From Aldehydirespirator sp965220645 (GTDB taxonomy: Bacteria > Actinomycetota > Acidimicrobiia > Acidimicrobiales > Aldehydirespiratoraceae), in the NCBI GenBank assembly GCA_965220645.1, contig OZ244836.1, positions 992,001 to 1,056,000 on the forward strand: a stretch of DNA of 64,000 bases, given 5' to 3'. Below the pieces are notes generated by a model, which saw only the letters and a list, made by a program, of their open reading frames with translations, searched no databases and was not told where the DNA came from. Shown in pieces: positions 43,991-52,319 of this stretch. A program made the translations under genes and the position numbers. The stretch's first letter is position 1. Each line of letters opens with the position of its first letter.

Positions 43991-44103
43991 CCGGTCGCGT
44001 CGCAGCGGTGTGTTTCCCGCTCTTGTTCGCTGCGCTCACGGGCCGCTCGGGCCACGGCCTCGCCCGCATGAACCGGAATCGCTCGTCTATTCGCTCGGCC
44101 TCT
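43991..44103 (-). repeat. Dispersed repeat, copy D (inverted)
   Basis: Read on the minus strand, this copy has the full structure: GAGGCCGAGCGAATAGAC at the right end, the conserved core at 44012-44063 (rc of TTTCCCGCTCTTGTTCGCTG) and a CTGCGACGCGACCGG block at the left. It runs into the last bases of add, so the add stop codon is inside its edge. Its first block is identical over 18 bases with copy E at 63068. Confidence 0.85.
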
Positions 44104-45133
44104 AGGACTCCACCGCGGCGAAGATGGCGTCGATGTCGGCCGACCATTCGGCTCGCCACGCGGCCTTGGTGGCGTCGTCGATCCACGAGGCGTCGATGCC
44201 GTTGAGGGACATCTCGGCGAGCGTGTCGAGGCTGAGACCCATCTCGCGGTGCAGGCGCACGTACTCGTTGCCGAGGTCGGACACGAACATGGCCGGGTCG
44301 TCGGAGTTGACCATCAGCTTGAGGCCGGCCTCGGACATCTGCTTGATGGCGTGGTCGGGGGCGCTGAGGTCGCGCCAGATGGTGGTGTACCCGGTGGTTG
44401 TCGGGCACACCGTGAAGGCGATCTGGGACTCGACGCAGCGGGCCAGGAGCTCGGGGTCGTCGACCACGTGGTAGCCGTGGTCGATCCGCTCGCAGTCCAG
44501 CAGGTCGATGGCCGCCCGCACGTTGTCGGCCGGTCCGACCTCGCCGGCGTGCGACGTCCGGTGCAGGCCATGGTCGGCGGCCGCCCGGTACGCGTCCACG
44601 TAGTCGGCGGACGGGAACCCGATCTCGTTGAAGTCGAGGCCGACCCCGATGATCTGGGGGTGGGGGTGGGCGGCGACCATCTCGACGAAGGTGACCGCCC
44701 GGTCCGGGCCCAATTCCCGGTTGATGGCCGGGATGAGGTTGCTCTCGAGCCCTCGCTCGGCCTTGGCGTCGGCCATGCCGGCGAGCACGCCGGCCAGCAT
44801 GGTCGGGTACTCGACGCCCACCTCGAAGTGCGACTCGGGGCTGAAGAAGAGCTCCACGTAGCGGACTCCGCTGTCGGCGCAGCGGGCCAGGCACTCGTAG
44901 GTCACCCGCCGGAAGTCGTCCTCGTGCTGGATCGACCGGCACACCAGCGAGTAGATGATGAGGAAGTCGGCCAGGCTGTCGTAGGTGTACAGGTCGGCGA
45001 CCTGCTCGTGGGGCGGGAGTTCGAGCCCGTGGCGGGCGGCCAGCTCCGCGAAGGTGGATGCGTCCACTGCGCCCTCGAGATGCAGGTGCAGCTCGGCTTT
45101 CGGCATCGTGCGAAGTGCGGTCTCGACGTCCAT
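44102..45133 (-). CDS. add: Adenosine deaminase
   Basis: The 343-residue product has the metal motif KAELHLHLEGAVDASTFAEL near residue 12 (HxH), SGVRYVELFFSPESHFEVG near 90, GLHRTSHAGEVGPADNVRAA near 193 with the catalytic glutamate (HAGE), ERIDHGYHVVDDPELLARCV near 216, and LKLMVNSDDPAMFVSDLGNE near 272 with the metal aspartates. It deaminates adenosine to inosine, feeding hpt and the purine route. ATG 45133 starts it. The 185 bases between it and the divergent ilvE should hold both promoters, though I see no clear consensus boxes. Confidence 0.93.
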   Translation of the reverse strand: MDVETALRTMPKAELHLHLEGAVDASTFAELAARHGLELPPHEQVADLYTYDSLADFLIIYSLVCRSIQHEDDFRRVTYECLARCADSGVRYVELFFSPESHFEVGVEYPTMLAGVLAGMADAKAERGLESNLIPAINRELGPDRAVTFVEMVAAHPHPQIIGVGLDFNEIGFPSADYVDAYRAAADHGLHRTSHAGEVGPADNVRAAIDLLDCERIDHGYHVVDDPELLARCVESQIAFTVCPTTTGYTTIWRDLSAPDHAIKQMSEAGLKLMVNSDDPAMFVSDLGNEYVRLHREMGLSLDTLAEMSLNGIDASWIDDATKAAWRAEWSADIDAIFAAVES

Positions 45134-45318
45134 GGCGTCCTCCCGGGTGGCTCACCGGCGGCCGCTGTATTGGGCCGCTCGCGTTGAAGGACGCTAGTTG
45201 GCCCGAATACGGGTGTCTTCAGCGGAAGCAGGGGCCGGGCTGACATCGGGCGGGCGCCTAGCGGTGGCCATCCCGTCCAAGGGTTCGGGCTATAGCCTGC
45301 CAGCGCCGAGGAGCCCTA

Positions 45319-46356
45319 GTGACCCAGAAACCCGACCCCTTCGACGCCCCCTTCGGGACGATCCTGTGTGATTGGATGACGACCGCGCGCGCCGACGGCG
45401 GGCCATTGGTCTACGGCGGCTCGCCCGAGCCGTACGGCGACCTCACCATCAGTCCCGCAGCGCACGTCCTGCACTACGGAAGCGCCATCTTCGAGGGACT
45501 GAAGGCTTACCGCCAGAGCGATGGCTCGGTGGCCATCTTCCGTCTCGACCGCCATGTCGCCCGCATGGCCACCAGCGCGGCTCTGCTGCGCCTGCCCGAG
45601 ATCGACCCGACCACGCTGCGGCAGATGATCATCGACGCCGTTGAGGCGAATGCCCGCGAGGTTCCCGACGCGCCCGGGTCGCTGTATATCCGCCCGACAC
45701 TGGTGGGCACGACCGCCGACATCGGGGCCGCGAGCCGTCCCAGCCGCTCCGCTCTGCTGTTCGTGGTGAACTCTCCGGTGGGCGACTACTTCAAGGGCGG
45801 GATACGGCCCCTCACGCTTCTGCTGGAGGAGTCTCTGCCGCGCACCGTGCCCCAGTTCGGCATGGCGAAGTGCGGCGCCAACTACGTGATGGCGCTGGGA
45901 TCCACGATGGACGCGATGGCCGCCGACGAGCGGGTCGACCAGATGCTGTTCGCCACGGACGGCGATATCACCGAGACCGGGGCGGCCAACTTCTTCCTGG
46001 TGGATGACGAACGGGTCGTCACCCGTCATCTGGACAGGTCGTTCCTGCACGGCGTGACCCGGGACTCGGTGATCCAGCTAGCCCGGCACCTCGGCTACGA
46101 GGTGGAGGAGCGCTCGATCGAGGTGGAGGAGCTACTCGACTGGTCTGAGCGTGGCGAAGCCTTCCTGTCGGGAACGGCCGCGGGTGTGGCGCCCGTCGGC
46201 ACCATCCTGTACGCCGGCGAGTCCCTGGTGGTCGGCGACGGTCAGCCGGGCCGCAACACGCTGCGGCTGAGGCAAGCGCTCGTCGACATCCAGGTGGGCG
46301 CGGCTCCCGACCCCTTCGGCTGGCGCACCCCCGTGCCAGTGCCGCCGCGGGCGTAG
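45319..46356 (+). CDS. ilvE: Branched-chain amino acid aminotransferase
   Basis: The 345-residue fold-type IV PLP enzyme has LTISPAAHVLHYGSAIFEGL near residue 37, YRQSDGSVAIFRLDRHVARM near 61, PGSLYIRPTLVGTTADIGAA near 119, the lysine region QFGMAKCGANYVMALGSTMD near 180, and DGDITETGAANFFLVDDERV near 213. It makes or degrades leucine, isoleucine and valine. GTG 45319 is the start. The accessory block begins right after its stop. Confidence 0.93.
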   Translation: MTQKPDPFDAPFGTILCDWMTTARADGGPLVYGGSPEPYGDLTISPAAHVLHYGSAIFEGLKAYRQSDGSVAIFRLDRHVARMATSAALLRLPEIDPTTLRQMIIDAVEANAREVPDAPGSLYIRPTLVGTTADIGAASRPSRSALLFVVNSPVGDYFKGGIRPLTLLLEESLPRTVPQFGMAKCGANYVMALGSTMDAMAADERVDQMLFATDGDITETGAANFFLVDDERVVTRHLDRSFLHGVTRDSVIQLARHLGYEVEERSIEVEELLDWSERGEAFLSGTAAGVAPVGTILYAGESLVVGDGQPGRNTLRLRQALVDIQVGAAPDPFGWRTPVPVPPRA

Positions 46357-46589
46357 CGGGACCGCAAGCGATCTGGGTGACGATATTGGCGGGCAGGTCC
46401 TCGCTGTTGAACAGGTCCACGCCGACAACGTGCTGGCGGAGAGCGGGTACCGTGAACAACACCGAGCGAGCTTGCTGCAACGGCGCGGGTGGGGCCGCTT
46501 TCGTTGGGGCCGCTTTCGTTGGGGCCGCCAGTTTCGACAATTCCCACAGGGGAATGAACGCCCGGTTCATCCAGGCAGGAGGAAACCAA

Positions 46590-46799
46590 GTGGGGAACTC
46601 ACAGAAGCGTGAGGTTGACAACCTCAACAAGTGGCACACCCAGTCCGAAGACAGCACCGGCGCTGTGCGGGTCAAGCTCGGTTACGACCGACGGAGCGGG
46701 CAGCCTGTGACGGAGTTCATCGTCGTCAACAAGAGCAACGGCGCCAAGGTGCACGAGGGTTACAGCCAGAAGACCGGCGACCAGGTCTTTCCGCGCTAG
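46590..46799 (+). CDS. Small hypothetical protein (69 aa)
   Basis: GTG 46590 follows a very good GGCAGGAGGAAACC site. The 69-residue product is polar and charged (KREVDNLNKWHTQSEDSTGA at the start, TEFIVVNKSNGAKVHEGYSQ towards the end) and has the look of a compact alternating-strand protein. I know no family for it. The 230 bases between ilvE and this gene have a 15-bp direct repeat of GCCGCTTTCGTTGGG near 46495-46528 and no other feature I can support. An ATG at 46554 would add 12 residues. Confidence 0.5.
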   Translation: MGNSQKREVDNLNKWHTQSEDSTGAVRVKLGYDRRSGQPVTEFIVVNKSNGAKVHEGYSQKTGDQVFPR

Positions 46800-46927
46800 C
46801 GGGTTGGGCAACGCTGAACGTCGCCGCGGCGCCGCCGAAGGTTGCGGCCGGTGCAGGATCGAGCGTCGTTCTGCGGGAATCTGAACGACTTGCTTTCGGA
46901 ATGCGAGCCGTTTTCGATAAGGGGCCA

Positions 46928-47713
46928 ATGGCACAGCCCCACGACCCGCTTTCTCCGCGAGGCGAGCATGCCGCCTGCAAGGCCTGTGGTGTTCCCATGC
47001 GCGGGGGTGCCCACCACCCGCTTTCTCCGCGAGACGAGCGCGCCGCCCTTGACTGCTTGGCCGATCTCATGATGATTTCCATCCGCAAGGTGCTCAGCCA
47101 CTGGGACAGGAGATTGGAGGAAACCCTGACCGGCGGGGTGAGCGCCGATGACATTCTCTCGGAGACATGGGTGGAGTTGCTCAGGCGCGAGAGGAGCGAC
47201 TCCCCCAAACCACTAGCCAACGTACCGATAGCGGACGCCAGGACGGTCGCTCGCCACAAAGCAATCGACGCGATCAGGCATGCGAGGAAAGGCCTGCGGG
47301 GGACGGAGTTCCGCCCGGAGTTTGGGGTCGTGTCGGCGGATAGCCCGGCGGTCAACCAGGACAACGAGACGGGGCAAGCAGTGATTGAGATGGTCGCCGG
47401 CGACGCCGACACGGAGGCGGACGCCCTGACTGCCCACGATTGGGACACGATATGGCAGATCGCGAATGAGTTGCTGGAGCAAGAGCGGCTTGATGAGGTT
47501 GATCTCTACATCCTTCGCGAGATCGCACGAGAGTGGAGCAAGCGGGTTGAGATAGCTGGGATGCTCTATGAAGAGGGGCTAACAAGGCGCAGGCTGGCCC
47601 CCCAAGCGATCGGCCAACGATTCAAGAAGACCGTCACGAAGCTCGCCATGGATCCGCGTTTCCCGCTTGAACGCCCACTAACAGTGCGGCGGGACCGGCG
47701 GGAACCCTGTTGA
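46928..47713 (+). CDS. Divergent sigma-70/ECF-like protein
   Basis: The 261-residue product has DDILSETWVELLRRERSDSP near residue 75, comparable with sigma region 2 (DxxxETW). DARTVARHKAIDAIRHARKG follows near 103, like the end of region 2. A C-terminal helix-turn-helix-like part has LYILREIAREWSKRVEIAGM and LAPQAIGQRFKKTVTKLAM. The N-terminus holds two near-repeats (HDPLSPRGEHAA and HHPLSPRDERAA) with a CKAC pair between. ATG 46928 follows AAGGGGCC; starts at 46901 or 47066 are possible. Sigma activity is inference from weak resemblance. It might drive the toxin gene downstream. Confidence 0.45.
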   Translation: MAQPHDPLSPRGEHAACKACGVPMRGGAHHPLSPRDERAALDCLADLMMISIRKVLSHWDRRLEETLTGGVSADDILSETWVELLRRERSDSPKPLANVPIADARTVARHKAIDAIRHARKGLRGTEFRPEFGVVSADSPAVNQDNETGQAVIEMVAGDADTEADALTAHDWDTIWQIANELLEQERLDEVDLYILREIAREWSKRVEIAGMLYEEGLTRRRLAPQAIGQRFKKTVTKLAMDPRFPLERPLTVRRDRREPC

Positions 47714-47774
47714 CAAGAACGAACGCCTATCACGGTGTTTGCGATGAAGAGAAAAGAAGAGAAAGGAGCAGACC

Positions 47775-47906
47775 ATGGGGACACTCGACAGAAGTTCCTC
47801 CTGGCAGCATCAGCCGCTGTCGGTTCGCGTACCCGGGGGGGCGCGATGTCGCGTCATGACAAGGACGCGCGTCGACGAGAGGATGCCATCCACCATCGGG
47901 CTCTAG
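47775..47906 (+). CDS. Possible small ORF (43 aa) in a poorly coding stretch
   Basis: An AGAAAGGAGCAGACC site precedes ATG 47775, opening 43 codons that give a basic product beginning MGTLDRSSSWQHQPLSVRVP. A longer overlapping frame (GTG 47735 or ATG 47846, to 48061) is an alternative. Neither resembles a known protein. The 330-base stretch 47714-48044 has no other feature I can support apart from its AG-rich start (AAGAGAAAAGAAGAGAAAGG). Confidence 0.22.
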   Translation: MGTLDRSSSWQHQPLSVRVPGGARCRVMTRTRVDERMPSTIGL

Positions 47907-48044
47907 GCGGCCACAGCCAACTGACATTCGAGCATGCCGTGTGTCGCGTTCAACGGGAACGCAGGCGGCATCGCTACGTGAAGCTACGGACCATCGAAGT
48001 GATGGGCCGTGTAACTGGGAGGGACTACGAAATGGAATTCTCCG

Positions 48045-48386
48045 GTGGACTTGCTCGATGACGACACTCTTAGCAAGTTCAATTCCGAATATCTGGACTA
48101 CCTTGAGGGCTGGCGGGATCAGCCGCCCTCGCAGGACAATCTCAGCGAGGATGAGCGCCGAATTGCAGACGCAATCATCGCTTGCAGCAAAGCTGGAGCA
48201 GCCGCAAGGGCTGCGGAAGCCGAGGGCTGGGTGTCGAGGCCATCCATCGAGGAGTTGTTTGCCCGAACCAGGCTGGCTGCCGGTACCGATGAGGCCGTCG
48301 TTGGCGCCGTTGATGAAATCACGCAACGCATTGCCTTGAACTCGAACGGTCAGACACGGACCCGTCCGTCTAGGGGGATGACATAG
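48045..48386 (+). CDS. Acidic hypothetical protein (113 aa), antitoxin-like in style
   Basis: The product has an acidic N-terminus (LLDDDTLSKFNSEYLDYLEG), then DNLSEDERRIADAIIACSKA and SRPSIEELFARTRLAAGTDE. I recall similar short actinobacterial proteins with 'EYLxYLEG..LDDL..DER' and 'SRPSIEQLL' blocks next to regulators or toxins, but no function is established. It starts at GTG 48045 and lies between the sigma-like gene and the secreted toxin, so it could be a regulator or a protective protein for that system (inference). Confidence 0.45.
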   Translation: MDLLDDDTLSKFNSEYLDYLEGWRDQPPSQDNLSEDERRIADAIIACSKAGAAARAAEAEGWVSRPSIEELFARTRLAAGTDEAVVGAVDEITQRIALNSNGQTRTRPSRGMT

Positions 48387-48608
48387 GGCAGTCGCCGATG
48401 CTGCTCCTTGGATCAGCGCCAGGTCACATCGGGCGATAGCCGACGAGACGGCAGTGATGTGCGGCTGAGAGTCGCGCACGCCTTGAGGGGGTTACAACCC
48501 CGGTAGCCGTGGGGCGCCGGAAGGCAACTCAGCCGAGGTTGTGCTCCCGCTTGACTCGGGCTCGCGGTCGCGCATGTGGTTCCTGCATTCGTTCTCGCGC
48601 TCGTTTTC

Positions 48609-48627
48609 GACAGTTAGGGCAACTGTC
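48609..48627 (+). promoter_or_regulatory. Hairpin in the leader of the toxin gene
   Basis: GACAGTT and AACTGTC form a perfect 7-bp stem around AGGGC, ending 21 bases before the toxin ATG and next to its CAGGGAGG site. A second GC hairpin (GGGGT TACA ACCCC) is at about 48487-48500. The 260-base leader 48387-48648 shows no open frame I trust. No known riboswitch is recognised. Confidence 0.35.
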
Positions 48628-48648
48628 AGCCCCCAGGGAGGTTTGAGG

Positions 48649-50526
48649 ATGAGCGCCAGGACCATCACACGCTGGGTAGGCGCCGGCGGTCAAGCCGCTA
48701 ACGCCAAGGGACGCCCGCGGAGCCGCGCCGGCTCCCGGAGACCTCAGGAGCGGAGAGGGCCGCTCGCGCTGCTGATTGTCGCGGCGCGCGCCGCACTGGT
48801 CGTCTCGGTCTTGGTCGCTAGTTCGCTCGCTGCCGCGCCTGTCGCCGCTGACGACGATCCGTTCGATCAGACCGATTGGACTGTCAATGACGACCCGATC
48901 CTGACCGGTCCGTCAGATTGGTGGAAGCTGTGCGAGGCGGTCCCGGCTGTGGACGGCGACTGCTTCTTCACGCTCGCGTCGGGCGGTGATCCGGAGCCCA
49001 CGAACTGCGCCATATTCCCGATGGGGCCGAGGGTCGGCGTTGTAGAGGTGATGGCCCACATCCCGGCGGGCTCGACCGCGAACGCGCGGTATCGCCTCGA
49101 GTACACCGTCGCCAATACCGGCGAGCCCCGAACCTACGACTCCTGGCTCGACCAGTCCGAGTCGGGGTGGCGCAAGGTGGCGGAGCTGCCGTGGGGAGAC
49201 ACCCCCGCCATGACGGTCAACCTGTGCGACAGCGAGGCAGCGCAGCACCACGAGGTGGACGGAGCGGCGAATAGCCGGATCGGGGTCGACGCAATCGCGA
49301 TGCGCTGCATCGACTACTGCGATGCGCCGCCGCCGCAGCCACCAACTGGTCTGGACCACCGCGCGTTCGACTACCTGGTCACCGAGGTGTCCTGGGACGA
49401 GGACGACGATCCGACCCGTGCCGGCTTTCTGGTGACCTATAGCCGTGACACGCTCATTGGCGACCCCGCCGCCCCCGAGTTGGAGCCGTGGACGAGTCCC
49501 GAGTTCCGCACGTACGGCGGGCGTCACCGAAGCCCGGAGCTGGGCTTCGGCCTTTGGTACCGGGTCGAGGTGCGCACCGTGGACGTGTTCGGGCGCGTCA
49601 GTGAGCCAGCCGCGCGCTGGTTCGAGCAGGAGGCGCCGTCGCTCCCGCTGCATCCCGAAGTGCAGAACACCGACACCTGGCTCGACCACCTCGAGAGGGC
49701 GGCCGAGTCGGCGCGGCTGGTGCTCGACGGGGCGGGTGTTCTCGATCCGACACCGATATCGGATGGCGCGTCCGGAGCGATCTCATTATTTCTAGGTGAT
49801 TTTGATGAGGTAGGCATCAGTTTCATATCGGCTGGGCTTCCCTATGTCGGAGATGCTGCCAAGCTCGGAAAGGTCGCCAAAGCAGCGAAGTCATCGGCAG
49901 TCGCAAAGGGTCTCACCAAGGCCGTCCGGCGGACGTCGGTGCGAGTTGACTACGGCAGCCTCAACACCTCCAAGACTTCCAGAGCAGCACTGAAGAGCGC
50001 CGACGAGTTGGCGGACTACACCCGCTACACGAACCATCGGTTCAGAACGGGAGGCCCGGGCAGTGCCCTGTTCGAGACCGATGATCTCGGACGTCCTCTG
50101 GGTGTGACGGTCCACAGATTGAGGTTGGTCGAGGGCGGCAAGCCGGATTCGTGGTCAGCTCTCAACAAGCACATCCGCACCGTCGGAGAGCACCCACACA
50201 CCGACGATGCCGGGCACATTCTCGGCCGGAGATTCGAGGGTGGCGTCAACGAGCCCTACAACCTGTTCCCTCAGCTGTACGGTCAGAACCAGTCCGCCTA
50301 CAAGCGGGTCGAGAACTACTTGGAACGCCTGGCGAAGCGCTGCAACTCGGTAGGCGTTGACATCAAGCTGATGTACGCGATCTCGGGCGGAATGCGGCCG
50401 CAGGAGGTGCTCGTCACGCCAATCATCAACCACAATCCGCAGCCTGTCCTCACAGTCAGCAATCTTGTGCTGGACGACATCGACGGCCTGCCGTCGCTGG
50501 GTTCGGTGGAGTCACTGGACTGCTGA
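48649..50526 (+). CDS. Secreted polymorphic toxin with C-terminal DNA/RNA non-specific endonuclease domain
   Basis: The 625-residue protein has a basic N-terminus and a Sec signal (ALLIVAARAALVVSVLVASS followed by LAAAPVAA, cleavage near residue 65). Next come a cysteine-containing extracellular part and a fibronectin-like module (TEVSWDEDDDPTRAGFLVTY near 250). A hydrophobic pre-toxin stretch with GISFISAGLPYVGDAAKLGK lies near 390. The C-terminal nuclease has HTDDAGHILGRRFEGGVNEP near 517, with the catalytic DxGH, and YNLFPQLYGQNQSAYKRVEN, as in Endonuclease_NS_2 toxins. ATG 48649 follows CAGGGAGG. It probably acts against competing cells or as an extracellular nuclease. No clear immunity gene lies after it, and tRNA-Thr follows 140 bases downstream. 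Confidence 0.78.
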   Translation: MSARTITRWVGAGGQAANAKGRPRSRAGSRRPQERRGPLALLIVAARAALVVSVLVASSLAAAPVAADDDPFDQTDWTVNDDPILTGPSDWWKLCEAVPAVDGDCFFTLASGGDPEPTNCAIFPMGPRVGVVEVMAHIPAGSTANARYRLEYTVANTGEPRTYDSWLDQSESGWRKVAELPWGDTPAMTVNLCDSEAAQHHEVDGAANSRIGVDAIAMRCIDYCDAPPPQPPTGLDHRAFDYLVTEVSWDEDDDPTRAGFLVTYSRDTLIGDPAAPELEPWTSPEFRTYGGRHRSPELGFGLWYRVEVRTVDVFGRVSEPAARWFEQEAPSLPLHPEVQNTDTWLDHLERAAESARLVLDGAGVLDPTPISDGASGAISLFLGDFDEVGISFISAGLPYVGDAAKLGKVAKAAKSSAVAKGLTKAVRRTSVRVDYGSLNTSKTSRAALKSADELADYTRYTNHRFRTGGPGSALFETDDLGRPLGVTVHRLRLVEGGKPDSWSALNKHIRTVGEHPHTDDAGHILGRRFEGGVNEPYNLFPQLYGQNQSAYKRVENYLERLAKRCNSVGVDIKLMYAISGGMRPQEVLVTPIINHNPQPVLTVSNLVLDDIDGLPSLGSVESLDC

Positions 50527-50666
50527 GCACCACGTCCAGCTCCAGCGACAACGCGGAAGTTCCTAAGTTCGTGCCGCACTACCCCATCGGACGGGCCAGC
50601 GGCGCGGCACGGCTACCGGGCTGTCGGTATGGCGGCCCTGTTGTTCAACCGCATCGAGTCCTTCTG

Positions 50667-50740
<74 letters not shown>

Positions 50741-50814
50741 GGGTGGTCTGGAAGTTGGCGGGGGGATCACTTCCGGGTGCCATGGTACTCGGCTTCCGAC
50801 GCCACACCCGGGGG

Positions 50815-51174
50815 TCAGCAGGCGTCGATGACTGCGGCGGCGCGGGTCTTGAGCCCAGCGCCTAGGCCGCCGTCGTAGGCGACGACCCGGTCGGCGGTTA
50901 CGGGCGTCAGGCGCTTCCACAGGACCGGGTCCCACGACACCTGCGCGGTCATTATCACGCCTGCGTCGGCTGCGGCGCAGGCCTCGATGCCGCCGGACTC
51001 GGGTGGGGCGCAACCCTCGTGGGTGATGCAGCTGGACACGAAGGCGGCTGCGGCGTGTTCGGCCCGGATCTCGGCCAGGTCGGTGGCCGCGGCATGGGCC
51101 GCGTGGTCGTGCAGCGAAAGGGCCATCGCGGTGACCATGGCGGCGAGCATGAGCACCAGCACGGGGACGGTCAC
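50815..51174 (-). CDS. TadE/TadG-like minor pilin of Tad locus 2 (third)
   Basis: The 119-residue product has an N-terminal hydrophobic helix (VPVLVLMLAAMVTAMALSLH), then an alanine-rich helical part with HAAATDLAEIRAEHAAAAFV and a cysteine-containing middle (CITHEGCAPPESGGIEAC). It matches the general plan of TadG-like proteins rather than any exact family. GTG 51174 starts it, ten bases after the preceding gene in the same operon. The four cysteines suggest a secreted, disulphide-bonded domain. Confidence 0.6.
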   Translation of the reverse strand: MTVPVLVLMLAAMVTAMALSLHDHAAHAAATDLAEIRAEHAAAAFVSSCITHEGCAPPESGGIEACAAADAGVIMTAQVSWDPVLWKRLTPVTADRVVAYDGGLGAGLKTRAAAVIDAC

Positions 51175-51183
51175 CTGGGTCTC

Positions 51184-51561
51184 CTACGTTGCCGGGCAGG
51201 TCACTCGCACATGCACCGATGCAGCCGGCCGGGTTTGGGCGTAGCCGGTGAAGCACACCCGGTTGCCGGCCAGGGGACCCGACACCTCGCAGACGACGGT
51301 GACCGCGGCCGACCGGCCGGCGTCGGTGTGGGCGAGAGCCGTACTGGTGCGGGCGCAAGCGGACAGCGTCGCCCCGAGAGCGATTCGCCCGGCGGTGTCG
51401 GCCGCTGCGGGACCTTGTGTGTGCACGGCGGCCTGGGCGGCTAGCTCCGCCGCGACAGCCGACCGGGCCTGGCCATTGGAGTAGCCGCCCACGAACGCAA
51501 CCGCCCACAGCGCGAGCGCGACGACCGGAGCCGCCACCACCAGCGCCACGGCCTCATCCAT
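51184..51561 (-). CDS. TadE-like minor pilin of Tad locus 2 (second)
   Basis: The 125-residue product starts MDEAVALVVAAPVVALALWA, a short prepilin-like leader with a hydrophobic helix, and continues with QARSAVAAELAAQAAVHTQG, the alanine-rich extension of TadE-like helices. The C-terminal part has a cysteine pair (VVCEVSGPLAGNRVCFTGYA) and ends VRVTCPAT. It lies between two similar genes; order and size suggest three minor pilins or assembly factors of this pilus. Confidence 0.65.
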   Translation of the reverse strand: MDEAVALVVAAPVVALALWAVAFVGGYSNGQARSAVAAELAAQAAVHTQGPAAADTAGRIALGATLSACARTSTALAHTDAGRSAAVTVVCEVSGPLAGNRVCFTGYAQTRPAASVHVRVTCPAT

Positions 51562-51591
51562 AGGGCAGCCCCGGCCGCGGCGCGGGTCCGG

Positions 51592-52008
51592 CTAGCACGG
51601 CGCGGCGACCACCCATCCGGTGGCATCGGCGGCACGCGACGGCCGGCAGGCCACCGCGGTGGCCTCCAACCATCTTCGGGCTCCGGCCGCGCCGACGGTG
51701 ACGGTGGCCACCACCGTGCATGATGGCTCCGCAGTGAGCGTGTAGCCGGTGGCGGTGGTGGCCGAGCGGGCCCCGGTGCGAGCCGCTGCGGCCCGGGCCG
51801 CGGCCTCCTCGGCGCCGGCCCAGCCGGTGTGGGTGTCGGTGCAGTCCCATTCGGTGTCGTCGAGCACCTGGGCGGCGGCGGCGGCCGCGGCCACAGCCGC
51901 AGTGGACGCGGTGATCCTGGCAAGCTGGTGGAGGTAGATCCCGACGCTGACCGCCACCACCACGAAGATCATGGCGGTGGTGCGCAGCGCCCCGAAGGCG
52001 GTGTCCAT
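51592..52008 (-). CDS. TadE-like minor pilin of Tad locus 2 (first)
   Basis: The 138-residue product has a hydrophobic helix near the N-terminus (MIFVVVAVSVGIYLHQLARI), an alanine-rich helix, and a beta part with cysteines (WDCTDTHTGWAGAEEAAARA and SCTVVATVTVGAAGARRWLE). This is the general plan of TadE-like pseudopilins, with no clear glutamate at the fifth mature position. It follows the pilin-like gene by about 50 bases on the minus strand. Confidence 0.6.
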   Translation of the reverse strand: MDTAFGALRTTAMIFVVVAVSVGIYLHQLARITASTAAVAAAAAAAQVLDDTEWDCTDTHTGWAGAEEAAARAAAARTGARSATTATGYTLTAEPSCTVVATVTVGAAGARRWLEATAVACRPSRAADATGWVVAAPC

Positions 52009-52056
52009 CGCCGGTGTGCTGCCGGGTGCTTAGCGACGCGACGAGAGTCCTTGTGG

Positions 52057-52263
52057 CTACGCGCACGTGTTGGAGGCGGCTGTCCAGGTGCCGCCGACGG
52101 CCTTGCACAGGTTCTCGTGCTTGATCTGCGACTTGTCGGCGTCGGGGTCGGCAGCGGGATCGGGGGTGTTCTCGCCCACGACGCGCCACGTGAACAGCAC
52201 CACCGCGGCGGTGATGGCAATGGTGGCGGCGAGCATGATGATCTTGGCAACGGGTGAGTCCAT
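52057..52263 (-). CDS. Atypical pilin-like protein of Tad locus 2 (68 aa)
   Basis: The product has one hydrophobic helix right at the N-terminus (VAKIIMLAATIAITAAVVLF), then an acidic linker (NTPDPAADPDADKSQ) and a C-terminal pair of cysteines in NLCKAVGGTWTAASNTCA. Size and place, between tadC and the tadE-like genes, are those of the major pilin. It lacks the usual GQTTAEYA processing block and E5 seen in the locus 1 pilin. ATG 52263 follows AAGGAGACAAAG, a good ribosome binding site; a longer frame exists upstream. Confidence 0.6.
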   Translation of the reverse strand: MDSPVAKIIMLAATIAITAAVVLFTWRVVGENTPDPAADPDADKSQIKHENLCKAVGGTWTAASNTCA

Positions 52264-52319
52264 GAGCTTTGTCTCCTTCGCATAAACTTCGTGACTGTCG
52301 GAAGGGCGAAGAGCAGGGC

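Noticed and set aside
46365..46455. Minus-strand protein-like stretch (VVGVDLFNSEDLPANIVTQI) just after ilvE.
   Set aside because: It looks like the end of a truncated gene left at the island edge, but it runs into the antisense of ilvE and I cannot name a family or a start, so I do not list it as a gene.
48470..48540. GC-rich leader with GGAAGGCAACTC before the toxin gene considered as a riboswitch.
   Set aside because: I could not fit it to the cobalamin, c-di-AMP, glycine or SAM classes; only local hairpins are supportable.
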